Shown: positions 1-12,901 of the stretch, one piece after another
How positions within the stretch are numbered: the first letter of the stretch is position 1
Layout: each line of letters starts with the position of its first letter
Assembly (NCBI GenBank): GCA_033961575.1
Contig: CM066733.1
Coordinates: 64,292,921 to 64,356,920 of the forward strand
Length of the DNA: 64,000 nt
Source: Aselliscus stoliczkanus
Taxonomy: Eukaryota; Chordata; Mammalia; Chiroptera; Hipposideridae
Direction: 5' to 3'
Made by a program: the position numbers and the translations under genes
Notes under the pieces: model-generated
Seen by the model: the letters and a program-made list of their open reading frames with translations, nothing else
What the model was told of the DNA's origin: nothing
Database searches by the model: none

Positions 1-99
1 GGAAAAAAACCACAATAAAGATAACATCTAAGCGCTGCTGATGAGCTGGACGCACTTTACAAACAGCCCTTCGTTTTCTGGGCACAACAGCCCTCTAAG

Positions 100-245
100 A
101 TGATCACATCCCGTTATACAAGTGAAGAGAGAGTCAGGCTCAGAGAAATGAAGTGATGGGTCCAGGATTGCACAGCTAGCGACACGCAGGTCCAGGTTTG
201 CACCGGGTCTGATTCCAGAAGGGTGTTGCTTAACCACCAGGTGGT
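100..245 (+). mobile_element. MIR SINE
   Basis: MIR-type wording: AGGCTCAGAGAAATGAAGTGA, GCACAGCTAGC and GTCTGATTCCAGAAGG...CTTAACCACC. An ancient mammalian SINE. Confidence 0.75.
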
Positions 246-1971
246 CTGGTGGCCCCAAGCCTGAAAACTTGACAAGTGCTGTAGGAGGAAGTCACCAGCT
301 TGTTTTAATATTATGATTTCCGTGTGTTTTTTTTCCCCAGAGGTGGTTCCAGGCAATTTATTTAATATAAATATCTCCTCCTTGCTTTGAAATTAGCTAT
401 GAAATATTTGGGAGAAATTTTGATGAAAACCAAAAGAGCACATGGCAGGCAGGAGGCAGGGGGAGGTATTTTACAATGTACAAAGTAATGTAACTAGCTG
501 TTTGGAAGACACTTGCAAGACAATTTTGTGTGCTCTGGAAAATTGGAGAATAATTCAGAATCCTAGAAAAGACAGAGAAAGGCTTTTAAAGAGTAGTTAT
601 ATTATTCCCTTAGAGCATTAAGAAAATAATCTAAAGGAAACCACCTAAATTATCTATGTCCATAGACAATGCTGTTGTAAAGCCATATGAGTTTCATTAT
701 AAAATATTTGTGAAACGCTTAGAATAAAGCCGTTGTATTCCAGAGCAGATGGCATGCTAATGGGGACAAATATCTTTCACTATATCTTGGAACTGTTATA
801 CTGTCTCGACTTCACATGGGCTAAGAATGCCGGAGAGAATTACCTGACATGCATTCCATGCAGATAAGAAAGTCATCCCAGGCCAGGTAGTGTTTTGTCC
901 CCTGACATGAAGAAGACTGCCAACTGCTTCTGGTTCCTGCTGGGATGTTGGGATGTAGTCCCGATGAGTCTGCTTTTTTGTTTCCCCCTTCAATATTTTT
1001 TTTGTTAGAAAAATTACAGAATGTTTCCCCATGTTTTTTAATATAACGACTAGTGATTTTCATTCCTTGAAAACTACTTGAGAACTTCTCACTGATGTTT
1101 TGTTTATGGTTTAATACTCCCTGTTAAGTGGAACAGAATGTCGTAGCCATAGAAATACAGGCACTGCTAATGAAAAATGTTCTAGCAGAAAAGTTCTGTG
1201 AATAGTTTGGAGATTCTTACTAGACTTGTTAACTTGCTGCTATTAGACTCGTAAATTTGTTGAGGACATGAAATTAGCAAGAACACAGCAAAGCTACTCA
1301 TTTCTTTCTGAGCTTAGACAACCACCGAACTTCTGCTTCATCACAGGTAAAGAGATTAAATTCTTTCTAGTTATTTTATGTTTCACAATAATATTCTCCC
1401 TATCATAGTACAGACTTTTTAATGTAATGTAACAGCTTTGTAACTAGAAGGTATAAAAGGAAACTATATTTGAGGGTCTGTTCTTTATGCATCCTGTTTT
1501 ACACACAAAGATATGGAATTTGGGAGAAGTTAGACCTGCCTAAGATCCTCCATCTACTAACTGTGAGCTAAGCTCTGGGATCTTTGTGTTTTCAGAGCCT
1601 GTAATCTTTCTGCTTTCCATCTGTGCTTCAATCCTGGGAACAAGGACTGGGGCACTTGGATCCAGTAGTATGTTAAGGGATTACTGACCCAGGTATGCAC
1701 CGGAAACATCCTTTTCACTTAAGATTTGGGGAAGAAAGACTTTGATTTGTATGTATTTTGTGAGAGACAGGGGTGTACACAGGCTTTTGTGTGTTGTTTT
1801 GCATATGGGAAGTTGGGTAAAATATTTTCACATTAAAACACCCAAGTCTGTATTATGAAGTACAAATTTCACATAATTTTTCAGATAAAATGAGACTTTA
1901 GAAGTGCTTCCTGTTTTGCAGCATGGCATTTCGGATGCTTTTAAGATTACAATTTAATTTCCCTCTACTAT
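246..1971. other. Non-coding, presumed ENPP4 intron 1 or 5' flank
   Basis: AT-rich sequence with no exon signal or recognised young repeat apart from the MIR-like piece at 1490-1620. Confidence 0.5.
1490..1620 (+). mobile_element. MIR-like SINE, diverged
   Basis: Pattern of TTTTACACACAAAGATATGGA, CTAAGATCCTCCATCTACTAA, then GAGCTAAGCTCTGGGATC. Confidence 0.45.
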
Positions 1972-3270
1972 ATAAATAATTGTTTTATAGAGATATAATT
2001 CACATCCAATTCACTCATTTAACGTGTAAAATAATATATTACAGAGTTGTGCTATATCCTCACAACCAATTTGAGAACATTTTTATCACCCCAAAAAGAA
2101 ACCTCATATCTAATTGGCATTTACCCCTCATTTCTCTCCAACCCTTTGCTCCAGGCAACTACTAATGTACTTTCCATTGCTATAAGTTCCCCCGATTCTA
2201 GGCATGTTATCTACGTGGAATGATACAATAAGTGATCTTTTGTGACTGCCTTCTTTCACTTAGCATAATGTTTCAAGTTTTATTCAAGTTGTAGCATATA
2301 TGAGTATTTCATTCCTTTTTATTGCCAAATATTTCATTGTGTGATATACTACATTTTGTTCTTTTAATTTATCCATGTATCACTTGATGGACATTTGAGT
2401 GTGCTTTTTGTTTGTTTGTTTGTTTGTTTATTTGTTTTGAGGGCAGTGTCACTGGCCCTCATATGTGGGACCGAACCGGGGCTGCTGGCTTCCCAAGCCA
2501 GCACTTAACCACTGTGCCACTCGGCCGGCCCTTGATGGACATTTGAATTGATTCTACTTCTTGGCTCTTAGGAATAATGCTGCTGTGAATATTTGTGTAC
2601 AAGTTTTCGTGTGGACATATGTTTTAATTTCTGTTGAGTATATACCTAGTACTAGAATTGCTGGGTCATATGGTAACTGGGTCATATGTTTATTTTGAAG
2701 AACTGCCAAAATGTAAAATGTTTTCTAAGTGTCTGCACCATTATACATTCTTACCAGCAGTGTATAAAAGTTTCAGTTTCTCCATATTCTTGCCAACACT
2801 TGTTATTATCTATGTTTCTGATTACTATATCCATCCTGGTGGTGTGAAGTGGTGTCTCATTGTGGTTTTGATTTTCATTTGCCTGACTATGAATGATGTT
2901 GAACATCTTTTCGTGTACTTATTTGGAAAAGTGTTTTTTCTGATTCTTTGCTCATTTTTTTTTATTGGATTGTTTGACTTTTTATTATTGAGTTGTTATA
3001 GTTTTTTATATATTCTAGATACAAATTCCTTATCAGACATATGATTTACAAACATTTTCTCCCATTCTGTGGGGGTTTTTTCTCTTTCTTCATGGTATCT
3101 TTTGAAATACAAAAGTTTTTAATTTCAGGGAAGTAAAATTTACATTCGTGCTCTTGGTTCTGTATCTAAGAAGATTTTGCCTAACCCAAGGTCATAAAGA
3201 TTACTCCTGTATTTTCTTCTAAGAGTTGTTGTTGTTGTTTTTATTTAATACAGTTTTAGCTCCTAATTTT
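1972..3270 (-). mobile_element. L1 fragment (3' part), antisense
   Basis: The + strand reads as the complement of a mammalian L1 3' region: ATAATTCACATCCAATTCAC near 1990, GCTGGGTCATATGGTAACTG near 2660 and TTCTCCCATTCTGTGGG near 3055. It is interrupted by the SINE at 2399-2531. The open frame at 2634-3044 is antisense to this L1 and is not a gene. Confidence 0.85.
2399..2531 (-). mobile_element. Short tRNA-derived SINE
   Basis: It has a GGGCCGGCCGAGTGGC head on the minus strand and the duplication TTGATGGACATTTGA at 2384-2398 and 2532-2546. It is inserted in the antisense L1. Confidence 0.9.
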
Positions 3271-5750
3271 GGTTGTAGGCCGAGCGTGCATGAATCAGCA
3301 AACTTTGGCTAAAAATAAATAATTAAGATATATTCAAGGGTCTTACACAACTACGTAATACCCAGAGTGTTCTGAAAAGAAAGAGATGCTGAGGGTTCTT
3401 CAAGGAAAAAAACCATTCTTAAGAAGAATCAGTCCTGGTTTGGGCCTCTGGTATGGGGAAGCAGCTATACTCAGAGAGAAACCAGGGAATCTGCCCAGTC
3501 CAAGCTTTCCTGGCCATCTGTGTGCCCCCCACACAAGTTCTAAGATCGCCGAACTCAGGGCAGCAGCCTGCATGGCATTGTTGTCTGACTGAACTCAGTG
3601 TGGCTGCCCAAGGGAAGAAATGAGTTCCGCATAAATACTAGGTCAGGGAGCACCGAATGCTGAATGAAAAGAGGCATGCTGCTGTCTAGATTCTTGATAG
3701 ATGTAATTGCTGAGATGTGACAGGCTGTGTCTATGCAAAGTATGTCCATGTACTAATGAGAGTTGTTACTCTTCTCTTTGGAGAGGTGGTTTTTGTTATT
3801 CTATACTGGTTTTGGTTTCTTGGATGGTACCAGCAACCCAGATGATCCATATACCACACTCAGAAAGCTACCCATCTCAGGTTAAAATGCTAGAGATTTT
3901 CCAGACCCAAGATCCTCACAAACAAGGGTCTGTGCCTTTGGTCTTCAAAATTTTAAGTCCCTGGTTTTCAGAGGGTCACAGCTTCCATCAGTAAGTATTT
4001 GAATGACGACACATACACAGGTCACCTAGGTTATATGTTTGAAAGAAAAAGAAGTTTCTGCAGTCTAGCTGGGAGAAAGAACCACAATACATGACTTGTG
4101 AACTTAATCATCATATTATAGTTAAGTCTCTGCTGCTTATGCCTTGAACCTCTAGGTTCATATCCCCATGGCCATACTTTGAGTCTTCTTACCTGAAATA
4201 ATGAATGCATTCACCTCACTCTGACCACAAGCTCTCATCCTTGCAACGTTCACTGAAATTACTTTTCAAATGCCAGTTCTTTGACTTCAGCAGAACCTCT
4301 AGTCTAAAAACCTTTCCACTCCTTACATCTATTTTAGTTTCAGTTTAAATGCTGCCGCTCAAACTCAGCCACTCTTTAGATACTTCCTTCATCATACTTC
4401 AGTTTTCTGGCAGAATTTGAAGCCCAGGTAGGGCTTGTTTTGTTCATGCCTGTGCCAGGGCCACTGAATTGCCAGAGAAAACCAGTCAACAGTGTCACTC
4501 TAAAAATTCATGGCACCGGCTGTCAACATTGACCACCAATCCTATTTCCTTGTGCTCTCTCCCGTTCTCCACATTGGCTGTTTTTCTGTGTTCCTAAACC
4601 CCCTTACTCCCTCTCTATAATTGACCCTGATACCTCTTGCAACTCTGAGAATGCAGCTTCCTTCACCTTCAGCCCTGGAGTCTGTTAGCGCACTGCTTTG
4701 CTCCTTCTCTCTTGTTATGGTGGAAGAGGTTCCCTGCCCTTCTACAGTGAAGCATTCTATCTAAATCATATATCCTATTTCCTTAGAGACCAAAGAAGTT
4801 GGAGACTGATGGCAGGGAGATTTATTGTAATCCATGGATTGTTAAAAAAGAGTCACAGGGCCGGCCGAGTGGCGTGGTGGTTAAGAGCTGGCTTGGGACG
4901 CCAGCAGCCCTGGTTCGGGTCCCACATATGAGGGCCAGTGACACTGCCCTAAAAAAAAAAAAAAAAAAAAAAAAAGGAGTGACAAACCAGTGAGAGCTCT
5001 GAGCCTGGGTTATCAGGTAGAATAGTTATCTCTTTGACATTAAAAGGGGTATGTAAGAGGGATATGCTGATGAAATTCATTTCAACAGCTATTGGATTTC
5101 TTCAGAAGTTATTGTGGCAGCCAAGTCCCTGGAGGTTTTGTCTGTCAGCTTCATGTGAATATTGTGTAGGTGCAGACTGAGGTGGGACCTTTCTCTCAAA
5201 TAATATTTATTTCTTACTCTCCTTTGTGTGTGCCAGTGTTTTTCAACAAGAACTGGTGATGAACCAACATGGTAGAATTTCCGCCACCTGTTTTTGTGGT
5301 ACCAGTCATTAAACTAGAAAAATAGTCTCCCTTTTTGGAGCCTCTGAAAGCTTGGCAATGTTTCTGTTTTGTGCAAAAGAATAATTTTTGTTTCTTCATC
5401 TGTTCTTATTAAGCTTAATTTCTGCTGCTGCAGATGAGCAAGGCAGCCAAACACGAGTATTTATGTGGAGTGTAAGAATGGCCCATTTCCCCTTCAGAGT
5501 ATGAAGGATGGGGCAGGACGTATGTAAATAGGAAACTGGACAAGTCAAGGCAATTTTTAGCTTTTCCAATTTTAATTTTTTTCAGCTATCTTTCAGTAAA
5601 TGACATTATTTAATTTTTAAGTTGATGTAGTTAAAGCTGGGATATAAAAAGTTTGTAAATGTTGGTTCTCTTCTCTTGATGGCTAAATTTTTGAAACCTA
5701 ACCCCAGTCAAATAGCCTTACTACTTATAAATTGTATTTTTATATTTTAG
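3271..5750. other. Non-coding upstream of the ENPP4 coding exon
   Basis: No convincing exon, island or repeat apart from the SINE at 4858-4975. The short open frames are not protein-like. Confidence 0.5.
4858..4975 (+). mobile_element. Short tRNA-derived SINE
   Basis: Head GGGCCGGCCGAGTGGCG, GTGACACTGCCCT ending and a pure poly(A) of about 25. Short imperfect flanking repeats (AGAGTCACA / GGAGTGACA). Confidence 0.88.
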
Positions 5751-5780
5751 GAACCCTGATCGTTCTTCAACGCATTCATT
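5751..5780 (+). other. ENPP4: ENPP4 5' UTR part of first coding exon and its splice acceptor
   Basis: A TATATTTTAG acceptor ends at 5750 behind a weak, AT-rich pyrimidine tract, and the exon opens 30 nt before the start codon. The upstream non-coding exon 1 and promoter are not recognisable in the first 5.7 kb, which contains no GC-rich island. They probably lie outside the window. Confidence 0.7.
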
Positions 5781-8700
5781 ATGAAGTTATTAGTGATACT
5801 TCTCTTCTCTGGATTTATAACTGCTTGTAGAGGTAACTCTTCCTACAGTTTGCCACCAAAGCTACTTTTGGTGTCCTTTGATGGCTTCAGAGCTGACTAT
5901 CTGCAGAACTATGAATTTCCTCATCTCCAGAATTTTATCAAAGAAGGTGTCTTAGTAGAGCATGTTAAAAATGTTTTCATCACCAAAACATTTCCAAACC
6001 ACTACAGTATTGTGACAGGCTTGTATGAAGAAAGCCATGGCATTGTAGCCAATTCCATGTATGATGTAACCACAAAGAAGCATTTTTCTGACTTGAATTA
6101 CAAGGATCCTTTTTGGTGGAATGAGGCAGTACCAATTTGGGTGACCAATCAGCTTCAGGAAAACAGATCAAGTGCTGCTGCCATGTGGCCTGGTACCGAC
6201 ATACCCATCCACAATACCACACCTTCCTATTTTATGAATTACAACTCCTCAGTGTCATTTGAGGAGAGACTAAATAATATTACCATGTGGCTGAGCAACT
6301 CGAACCCACCAGTCACCTTTGCAACACTCTATTGGGAAGAGCCAGATGCAAGCGGACATAAATACGGACCTGAAGATAAAGACAGTATGCGCAGAGTGTT
6401 GAAAAAAATAGATGACCTTATTGGTGACCTGATCCATAAACTCAAAATGTTAGGTTTGTGGGAAAATCTTAATGTAATCATTACAAGTGATCACGGGATG
6501 GCCCAGTGTTCTAAGGACAGACTGATCAGTTTGGATCTCTGCATCAATCGTTCAGACTACACTCTTATAGATTTGACCCCCGTTGCTGCAATACTTCCCA
6601 AAATAAGTAAGTACACTTTTAGCTAAGGGATATTTGAATGGGGCAATGGATTGAGGAAGGAGAGTTTTGTAAAAGAATGAAGCTCTGCTTTTGTAGTTCA
6701 GAACCATATATTCTTACACTTATTCAGAGTGGGATTATATGTATTTTTCCCCCAATTTGCACGTTTTTAGGCAAATTGTTTAAGGTTTCAGTTCAAAGTG
6801 ATTTTTTTTCTATTCTTTTTAATATATCTTGTAATTATTCATACTAATAGAAAAAGGAAATTTTGATCCTTAAAAAATATCTTGGATTTTTGTCTACTGA
6901 TCTTAGAATTAGTAATTAGTAGTAATATGTAATTAGTTTATTTTTATTTAGGAAGCTAGATGTGAAAATTATCCCCTTTGTGTAAAAAGTTCACCAGGAA
7001 TAACAAAATGAAAAAAGAGATGTGTGAATGCTTTGGAAAAGAGTGTGTGTGTGTGTGTGTGTGTGTTATCCCAACACTGCGACGTGATTATTATTGCTTT
7101 TTTTTTTTTAATTAAAAGTGATTTAATAAATGATATTGTTCAGGATTTTTTTCCAGTTATTCTAGTTAGAAGTATTTTTTCATTATCAGTTAACCATGAC
7201 TTTTCCCCTTTACTATTTCCTTTTTCTCCCAGATAAAACAGAGGTTTATAACAAACTGAAAAACTGTAGCTCCCACATGAATGTTTATCTCAAAGAGGAC
7301 ATTCCTGCTAGATTTCATTACCAGCATAACGATCGAATTCCGCCTGTTGTTTTGGTTGCAGATGAAGGCTGGACGATTGTACAGAATAAATCATCAACAA
7401 AATGTAAGTATTAATTTAGGGTCGTTCTGTTGTGTCCTAGGGATAAATCATATATTGTGATATTGTTCCGTTAACAAGGTACTTTGATTTAGAGATGTTG
7501 ACATAGTATAATTAGTTCAGTTTCCAATAGATAATTGTCTTCATTCCATTCTTAGGTTTTCATTTGAGAGCAATTTACTGTAACCACAATTTCACCCTTC
7601 GATTAGAAGGTTGGGTGACATTGGGGGTGAAGGTGTAGTTTTAATGTCTTACCAAAGCTGAAGTTACTCTCAGTGACTTTCAAGATTGGTTTTCTTGATT
7701 TGTAGAAAATGAAAGAGAAGGAAGGAAACATAAAAGAGAGAAAGGTACAGAAACAAAGTGAAATAGGAGAGATTCACTAGTTCAAATTGCTCTTTATTTT
7801 TTTATGTTAAAGAAAAATTGTCCAAGTAACTCTAAGTCTTTTCCAAATGATGAATTCATTTATCTGAATGCTACAGCTTTTGGGAATATTTGGCAAGAAC
7901 CAGAAAGTAAACAAACAAAAATATAGAGTAAACAAAATAGATGTATCAAAATCTCTTCGAAAATTGAGGAAATATATAGGGGAGAGTTACAGGTCTTCCC
8001 TGAAACAAGCTTATCTATGTGTTACATTCAATTTGAATACTTTTTTTAAAAAAAATCTTATTTTCCAATCTATAGTAGAGGTCCGAACTCTTTCTGTAAA
8101 AGGCCAGGCAGTAAATATTTTAGGCTTTTGTGGGCCAGCTGGTCTCTGTCTGAGCCACTCAAGTCTGCCTTTTCAGTGGGGGAAACAGCCTTAGACAACA
8201 CATGTAAGCAAACTGACACAGGGTTTTCCAATGAAGCTTGTTTACTAAAACAGGTGGAGGACTGGTTTCCTCCCCGGAACTGTAGTCTGCAGATCCCTGA
8301 CCTGTAGCAATTCAGAAGCATCAGGCAAGAATAAAACTAAGGGTTAATAGAATTATACATGATTTATATTTATGTTATATACCTACTGTTGAAAACTTGG
8401 CAAATACAGAAAAGTTTAGAAAAGAGAACAAAAACTATAATCTCTTGATATAGAGCTACAGACAAATGTTAATTAATTGTGGGAGATTTTCCCCCCGCTA
8501 ATCTTTTTTTCTATTACATATACTTGCATATTTTTACACTATTGAAATCATAGTATCTATAGGTAGTGTTGTATTCTGCTTTTATATTGGTTATATGCAT
8601 TATTTTTATTATGAAATGTTTTGAACATACAATTAAAGAATAATATAAAACAAACACTGATATACTCATCACTCAGTCCCTGCACTTCAAATGACAATGG

Positions 8701-9803
8701 GAGCTTATTAAGTGCAAGTGGTGTACATTAAAAGGCAATATTTGTTCAAAATAAAGTTAAAATTGGAGAATCTGGTATTGGAGTTCTATCTGGGACCATC
8801 ACGTTTTTCCCTGAGTTAGACTTTTACTGGTGTTACAAGTTGGAGCATTTAGTTAGATTTCACATTGAATACAAGAATCCCATCTGTAACTTTCTCAATT
8901 ACCTGGCCCTCCAGATGATGAGATGTTCATTAAGTAACTGTCAATAAACCAGTAAGTAGCATATTATATAATCCCATTTCTTGCCACAGGAGCAATGACA
9001 TAGGTGAGTCTGCAGGTTCACTTCTCCTCCACTCACAGGTTTTATTCACTTCCACTCACGCCAGTATTCAGGACTCTGAGCCAGATCCCTGTTTTTATCA
9101 CTGGTGCTGTTCGCAATGGGTTTTTTGCAAATAGTGCTGGAGATGAACAGGTGAAATGGGTGGGGCTAGGACTGAAAGATAAGTACATCAGACTGAGAAA
9201 TAGTTTTAAAGTCTGAGGCCGTGACCAATTGGGAAAAGGGGTATGTGTATGAAATAGGGAACAGGGCTGAGTTGAAGAAAATAGAAAATTCTATTTCTAG
9301 CCCTGTCTCGTCCAACTAATAAGAATTCTAATGATGGGAATTACACTGGCAAGATTCAAGTATATTTACACTTAAAGCAAGTTATTTTGTAATAGAAAGA
9401 CTGTTCTCATTTACTAACATTATTTTGTTCTTTTTCAGTAGGTGACCATGGTTATGATAATTCTTTGCCTAGTATGCATCCATTTCTGGCTGCCCACGGT
9501 CCTGCATTTCACAAAGGCTACAAATACAACACAATTAACAACGTGGATATTTATCCAATGATGTGCCACATCCTGGGATTAGAACCACATCCGAATAATG
9601 GAACCTTTGGTCATACTAAGTGTTTGTTAGTTGACCAATGGTGCATTAAGCTGCCAGAAGCCATTGGAATTGTTATTGGTGCACTCCTGGTCTTAACCAC
9701 TCTAACATGCCTCATGATAATCATGCAGAATAGACTATCTGTACCCCAGCCATTTTCCCGACTTCAGCTGCAAGAAGACGATGATGATCCTTTAATTGAT
9801 TAA
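5781..9803 (+). CDS. ENPP4: ENPP4, ectonucleotide pyrophosphatase/phosphodiesterase 4 (3 coding exons)
   Basis: The spliced coding exons are 5781-6606, 7233-7403 and 9439-9803, which gives 1362 nt or 453 codons plus stop, the length I know for human ENPP4. The introns are GTAAGT...CAG, and both are phase 1 (split codons N276 and L333). The product is a type I membrane phosphodiesterase that in other mammals cleaves Ap3A at the cell surface and favours platelet aggregation. What I see: a signal peptide at about residues 1-16; metal ligands D34, D189, H193, D237, H238 and H336; nucleophile T70 in the KTFPNHY motif; and several N-glycosylation sequons (N19, N145, N155, N166, N256, N276, N327). 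A transmembrane helix lies at about residues 407-428. A short cytosolic tail ends in an acidic DDDDPLI stretch that fits the [DE]xxxL[LI] sorting pattern. The ATG has A at -3. No frame break or missing active-site residue is present. Confidence 0.97.
7043..7068. repeat. ENPP4: (GT)n microsatellite in ENPP4 intron
   Basis: Thirteen GT units in the 626-bp intron between the first two coding exons. Confidence 0.95.
8076..8307 (+). mobile_element. hAT-type (MER group) DNA transposon relic in ENPP4 intron
   Basis: TCTGTAAAAGGCCAGGCAGTAA, TAGGCTTTTGTGGGCC and the ending GTAGTCTGCAGATCCCTGACC match a widespread mammalian non-autonomous hAT repeat. I am not sure of the exact family name. Confidence 0.65.
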
Positions 9804-12420
9804 CATGTGCTGGGGTTTATACAAAGTATCTTTGCTTAGTCACAAAACCAAAATTACAACCAAGGTGTTATAACTATGAAAAAGTATACTTTGAATGACA
9901 CAGACTTTACACCAAGCATGCTAAAATTATTGAGGTTTTTTTTTTTGCATTTTGTTTTGATGCATTATTGGGTAATACAAAAAGGAAAAACAAAATAAAA
10001 CGCTCTGACCATAGTAAAAATCGTTAGTAAATCATTAATTAACACCAACTACTCTTCTAACAAGAAACATTTTTTAAGAAAAATACTGCCTCAGCCTTTT
10101 TTTCTTTTTGCAATGAAGATTTAACACATCTTCAGATGAAAATATACCACAATTTAGTAGGCATGCCTTTCTAATAAATTTTTATATTTGTAAATGAAAC
10201 AATGGAATCTTTATGCAATTAGTGGATTTTTGTGTATCAGAGAGAAAAAGTTACCTATATTTTTATATTTACCTTTAATAGAGTTTGTATCCCAACTAAA
10301 CCCTTGAGTTAGGAAATTCTCTGTGATGGTCAATAAAATCAGTTACCCAATCAGAAAAGAGCGAGCACATGAAGATAGTATTTTAAGAAAAGCTATTGTA
10401 AAAAAAAACAAACCAACAATGACAATGTGGTACAAAGCCTCGGTCTGCACCATTGTGTCTTTGTTAAGAACCTGAAGCTGTTGAAGTCTCAAAGTTTTAT
10501 CTTTTGAAGGTCATTGCTAATAAGAAATTAAGAAAGTAGAGAAAAGTGCGTTTTCCTATTTGTGTTTAAAATGCCTTTGCTTAAATTATTTAGTTGTGTG
10601 TGTGCACGAGTATGTTGCGTGTGTGGGCGTGCAGACTTTATGCAACTTCTAGAAGGCATAAAGTCCATCAGAGGTGGACTGGACCATAGGCACAGCTCTC
10701 AGGAAAGGTTGTATTGGCAGTTCATAATTGTTTGCTTTCTTCTAACTCACGAGTTAAAATTATAATTTTTTAAGTTCATTCATTTTTGTTACCATTTTTA
10801 ACTTTCTCTCATTGTTTATGGTAAGCAGAGGTTTCCGAGTGTGGCAGACATATTTATGACCTGGTTATAAATCTAGTTTTGATTGGGTCAGAATGAGGTA
10901 GAGAGATTTTTATGTTCACCTTTGGGACTCTTATGCCTTACTTTTTAGACAATAGAGTAGTTAAATTTAAAATGGAATTTTGCATCTTTTCATCTTTTCC
11001 ATTATTCATAATGTTAAGTGGTAGAATAAACTACCCACATTGCCTAATATTCCCTAGCCTGAGTGCTCGGTGGTACCTTCTAATAATCAAAATTAATATG
11101 AAGAAACTGAGTTGTGGCTCACTGGGTTGTGCCTGTTAGAGGAAAACTTGGGTTCAAGAGCCCTTCATTAGGACCTGTGGCAAGCAATTGATATTAATAG
11201 TGTGATCTTTAAAGTTTTGACAATATAAAATAAACTAGGTAACTGTTTTGCAGATACAAAATTAATCTACAGTAAATAGGCAGCCCAGTTCAGTGTTAAC
11301 TATCTGTGAAGGTTAAGAACGATGGCGCTCTTCATCAAGTATATAATTCACCCTGTTCGGTCACTGCTGACTTCTTGATCCGGTATTTAGCGTCTGTTGT
11401 ATTTGGGGTTCTTGAGAAGTCTTTCCACATCCTGCATAAATAGTTCATGCTATTATTGTCAAAGTTGACTGTATTAAGAACAGCAAACCAGTAGGACTAA
11501 TTTTGCTTTTTCTGATGTTTTTCCTCACATAAAAGTAATCCTAAAGGTTAATAGTTGATCTGAATGAAATCAGAAAAATGTCTTTCTACTTCAGTTTCCA
11601 TTAAGAAACAACAACAAAGCGTAGAACTGTCACATTTAAAGCAGTGGACATTTAAAAAATAGTAGCAGTATATTTTATACTAGTTGAGTAGAGTTTGGTC
11701 CTTGGGAGTGCTGTGAGTTGGAGTGACTGCATTAGCTTGATTGGTAAGAGTTTCAGAAATCTGCCCATGGCGTTCAGTCTGCCAGTAGATTTTATATGGG
11801 ATGGAATAGGAATGGGATGTCAGGTCTAACCTGTGAACAAAAGACATTTACCTTTTTGTCTTGCTTTCATGCCATTCTCAAAACAGCGACTTGCATTAAA
11901 ATTGTAAATTTTATATATATGTTAATGGGACAAGAACAGTATTTATTTAATCAAAGAGACATTTATATATTATTATTTTGAGCTTTGTATAAATTCATTT
12001 GTATCTTTAAAACAATTTCACTGGTAAAGCCAATGACTGATCTAGTACACGGGAAATCTGTTAGAAAAGCTAACCTTTTACATAAAGATTTTCAGTGTAT
12101 TTTGGTAAATAATTGACTAGTATGCTGCTATGTTTTCTGAGGGGTCTAGAAAGTTTGGCTCCAGGAAACATTGAACTGTTTATGACAACAGTACTCAAAG
12201 GTAATAGGAAAATTTTTTAATGAGTGTTTTTTATTCAGTGAGTGACTTCAGAATAACTGCACTTATAAAAGTTCTGCTGCTGTGATTAATATGCAAGTTC
12301 TTCTGGTAAACAGCAATAGAATAAAAAATTATTTCAATGCTCTGTACTATAGGCTTTGTGTTATTGTTCCACTGAGCTTGGTATAAGAATTTAAAAATAA
12401 ATTATTGGAACATTAAAGGA
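9804..12420 (+). other. ENPP4: ENPP4 3' UTR (inferred extent)
   Basis: AT-rich sequence free of recognisable transposons follows the TAA stop. Several AATAAA signals occur, for example near 9992, near 10173 and at 12396-12401. The long repeat-free stretch and the last signal suggest the 3' UTR runs to about 12420. The end is inferred; earlier signals could give shorter transcripts. Confidence 0.5.
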
Positions 12421-12901
12421 CTAAAAGTGCCTTTGCATTGTTCTTGGGTTTCTTCCTGTCTTGCCCATATCTGAGAAACCTTAAAGATGATTGCATTTAA
12501 TTCCTTTTATTTGGAGGATTTTACTTCATTGTGAATACATACAGCTACAAATGAAGGACAAAGATGAGATGGAAAGTGTGTATTTATTGTCGATTTTTAA
12601 AGTAGTGTGTAAGTAAAAGGAAATGAGTGCTTTAAAAAGAAATTGTATGTAGTGCCTTAAAGTAAGATATATTTTGATCATATTGTTTGAATTCATTACT
12701 TTGTTTATGATTTAAAGATTTATGTGAATAAAACCTACCGAACATCTTCACTGTATTAGTAAATATAGAATGCAGCATCATTGATGGTTTTTTAAATTTG
12801 TCACCTTGTACAATATATATACTGTGACAGATGTTCACATGATTTAGTAAATCTGCAAAATGCCACATAAGCATCCAAAGCATCCACTACAGATTTCTTT
12901 T

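Noticed and set aside
2634..3044. 136-codon hydrophobic open frame, looks like a membrane protein
   Set aside because: The nucleotide text is the complement of L1 3' sequence. T-rich antisense L1 gives Phe/Leu/Ser-rich frames.
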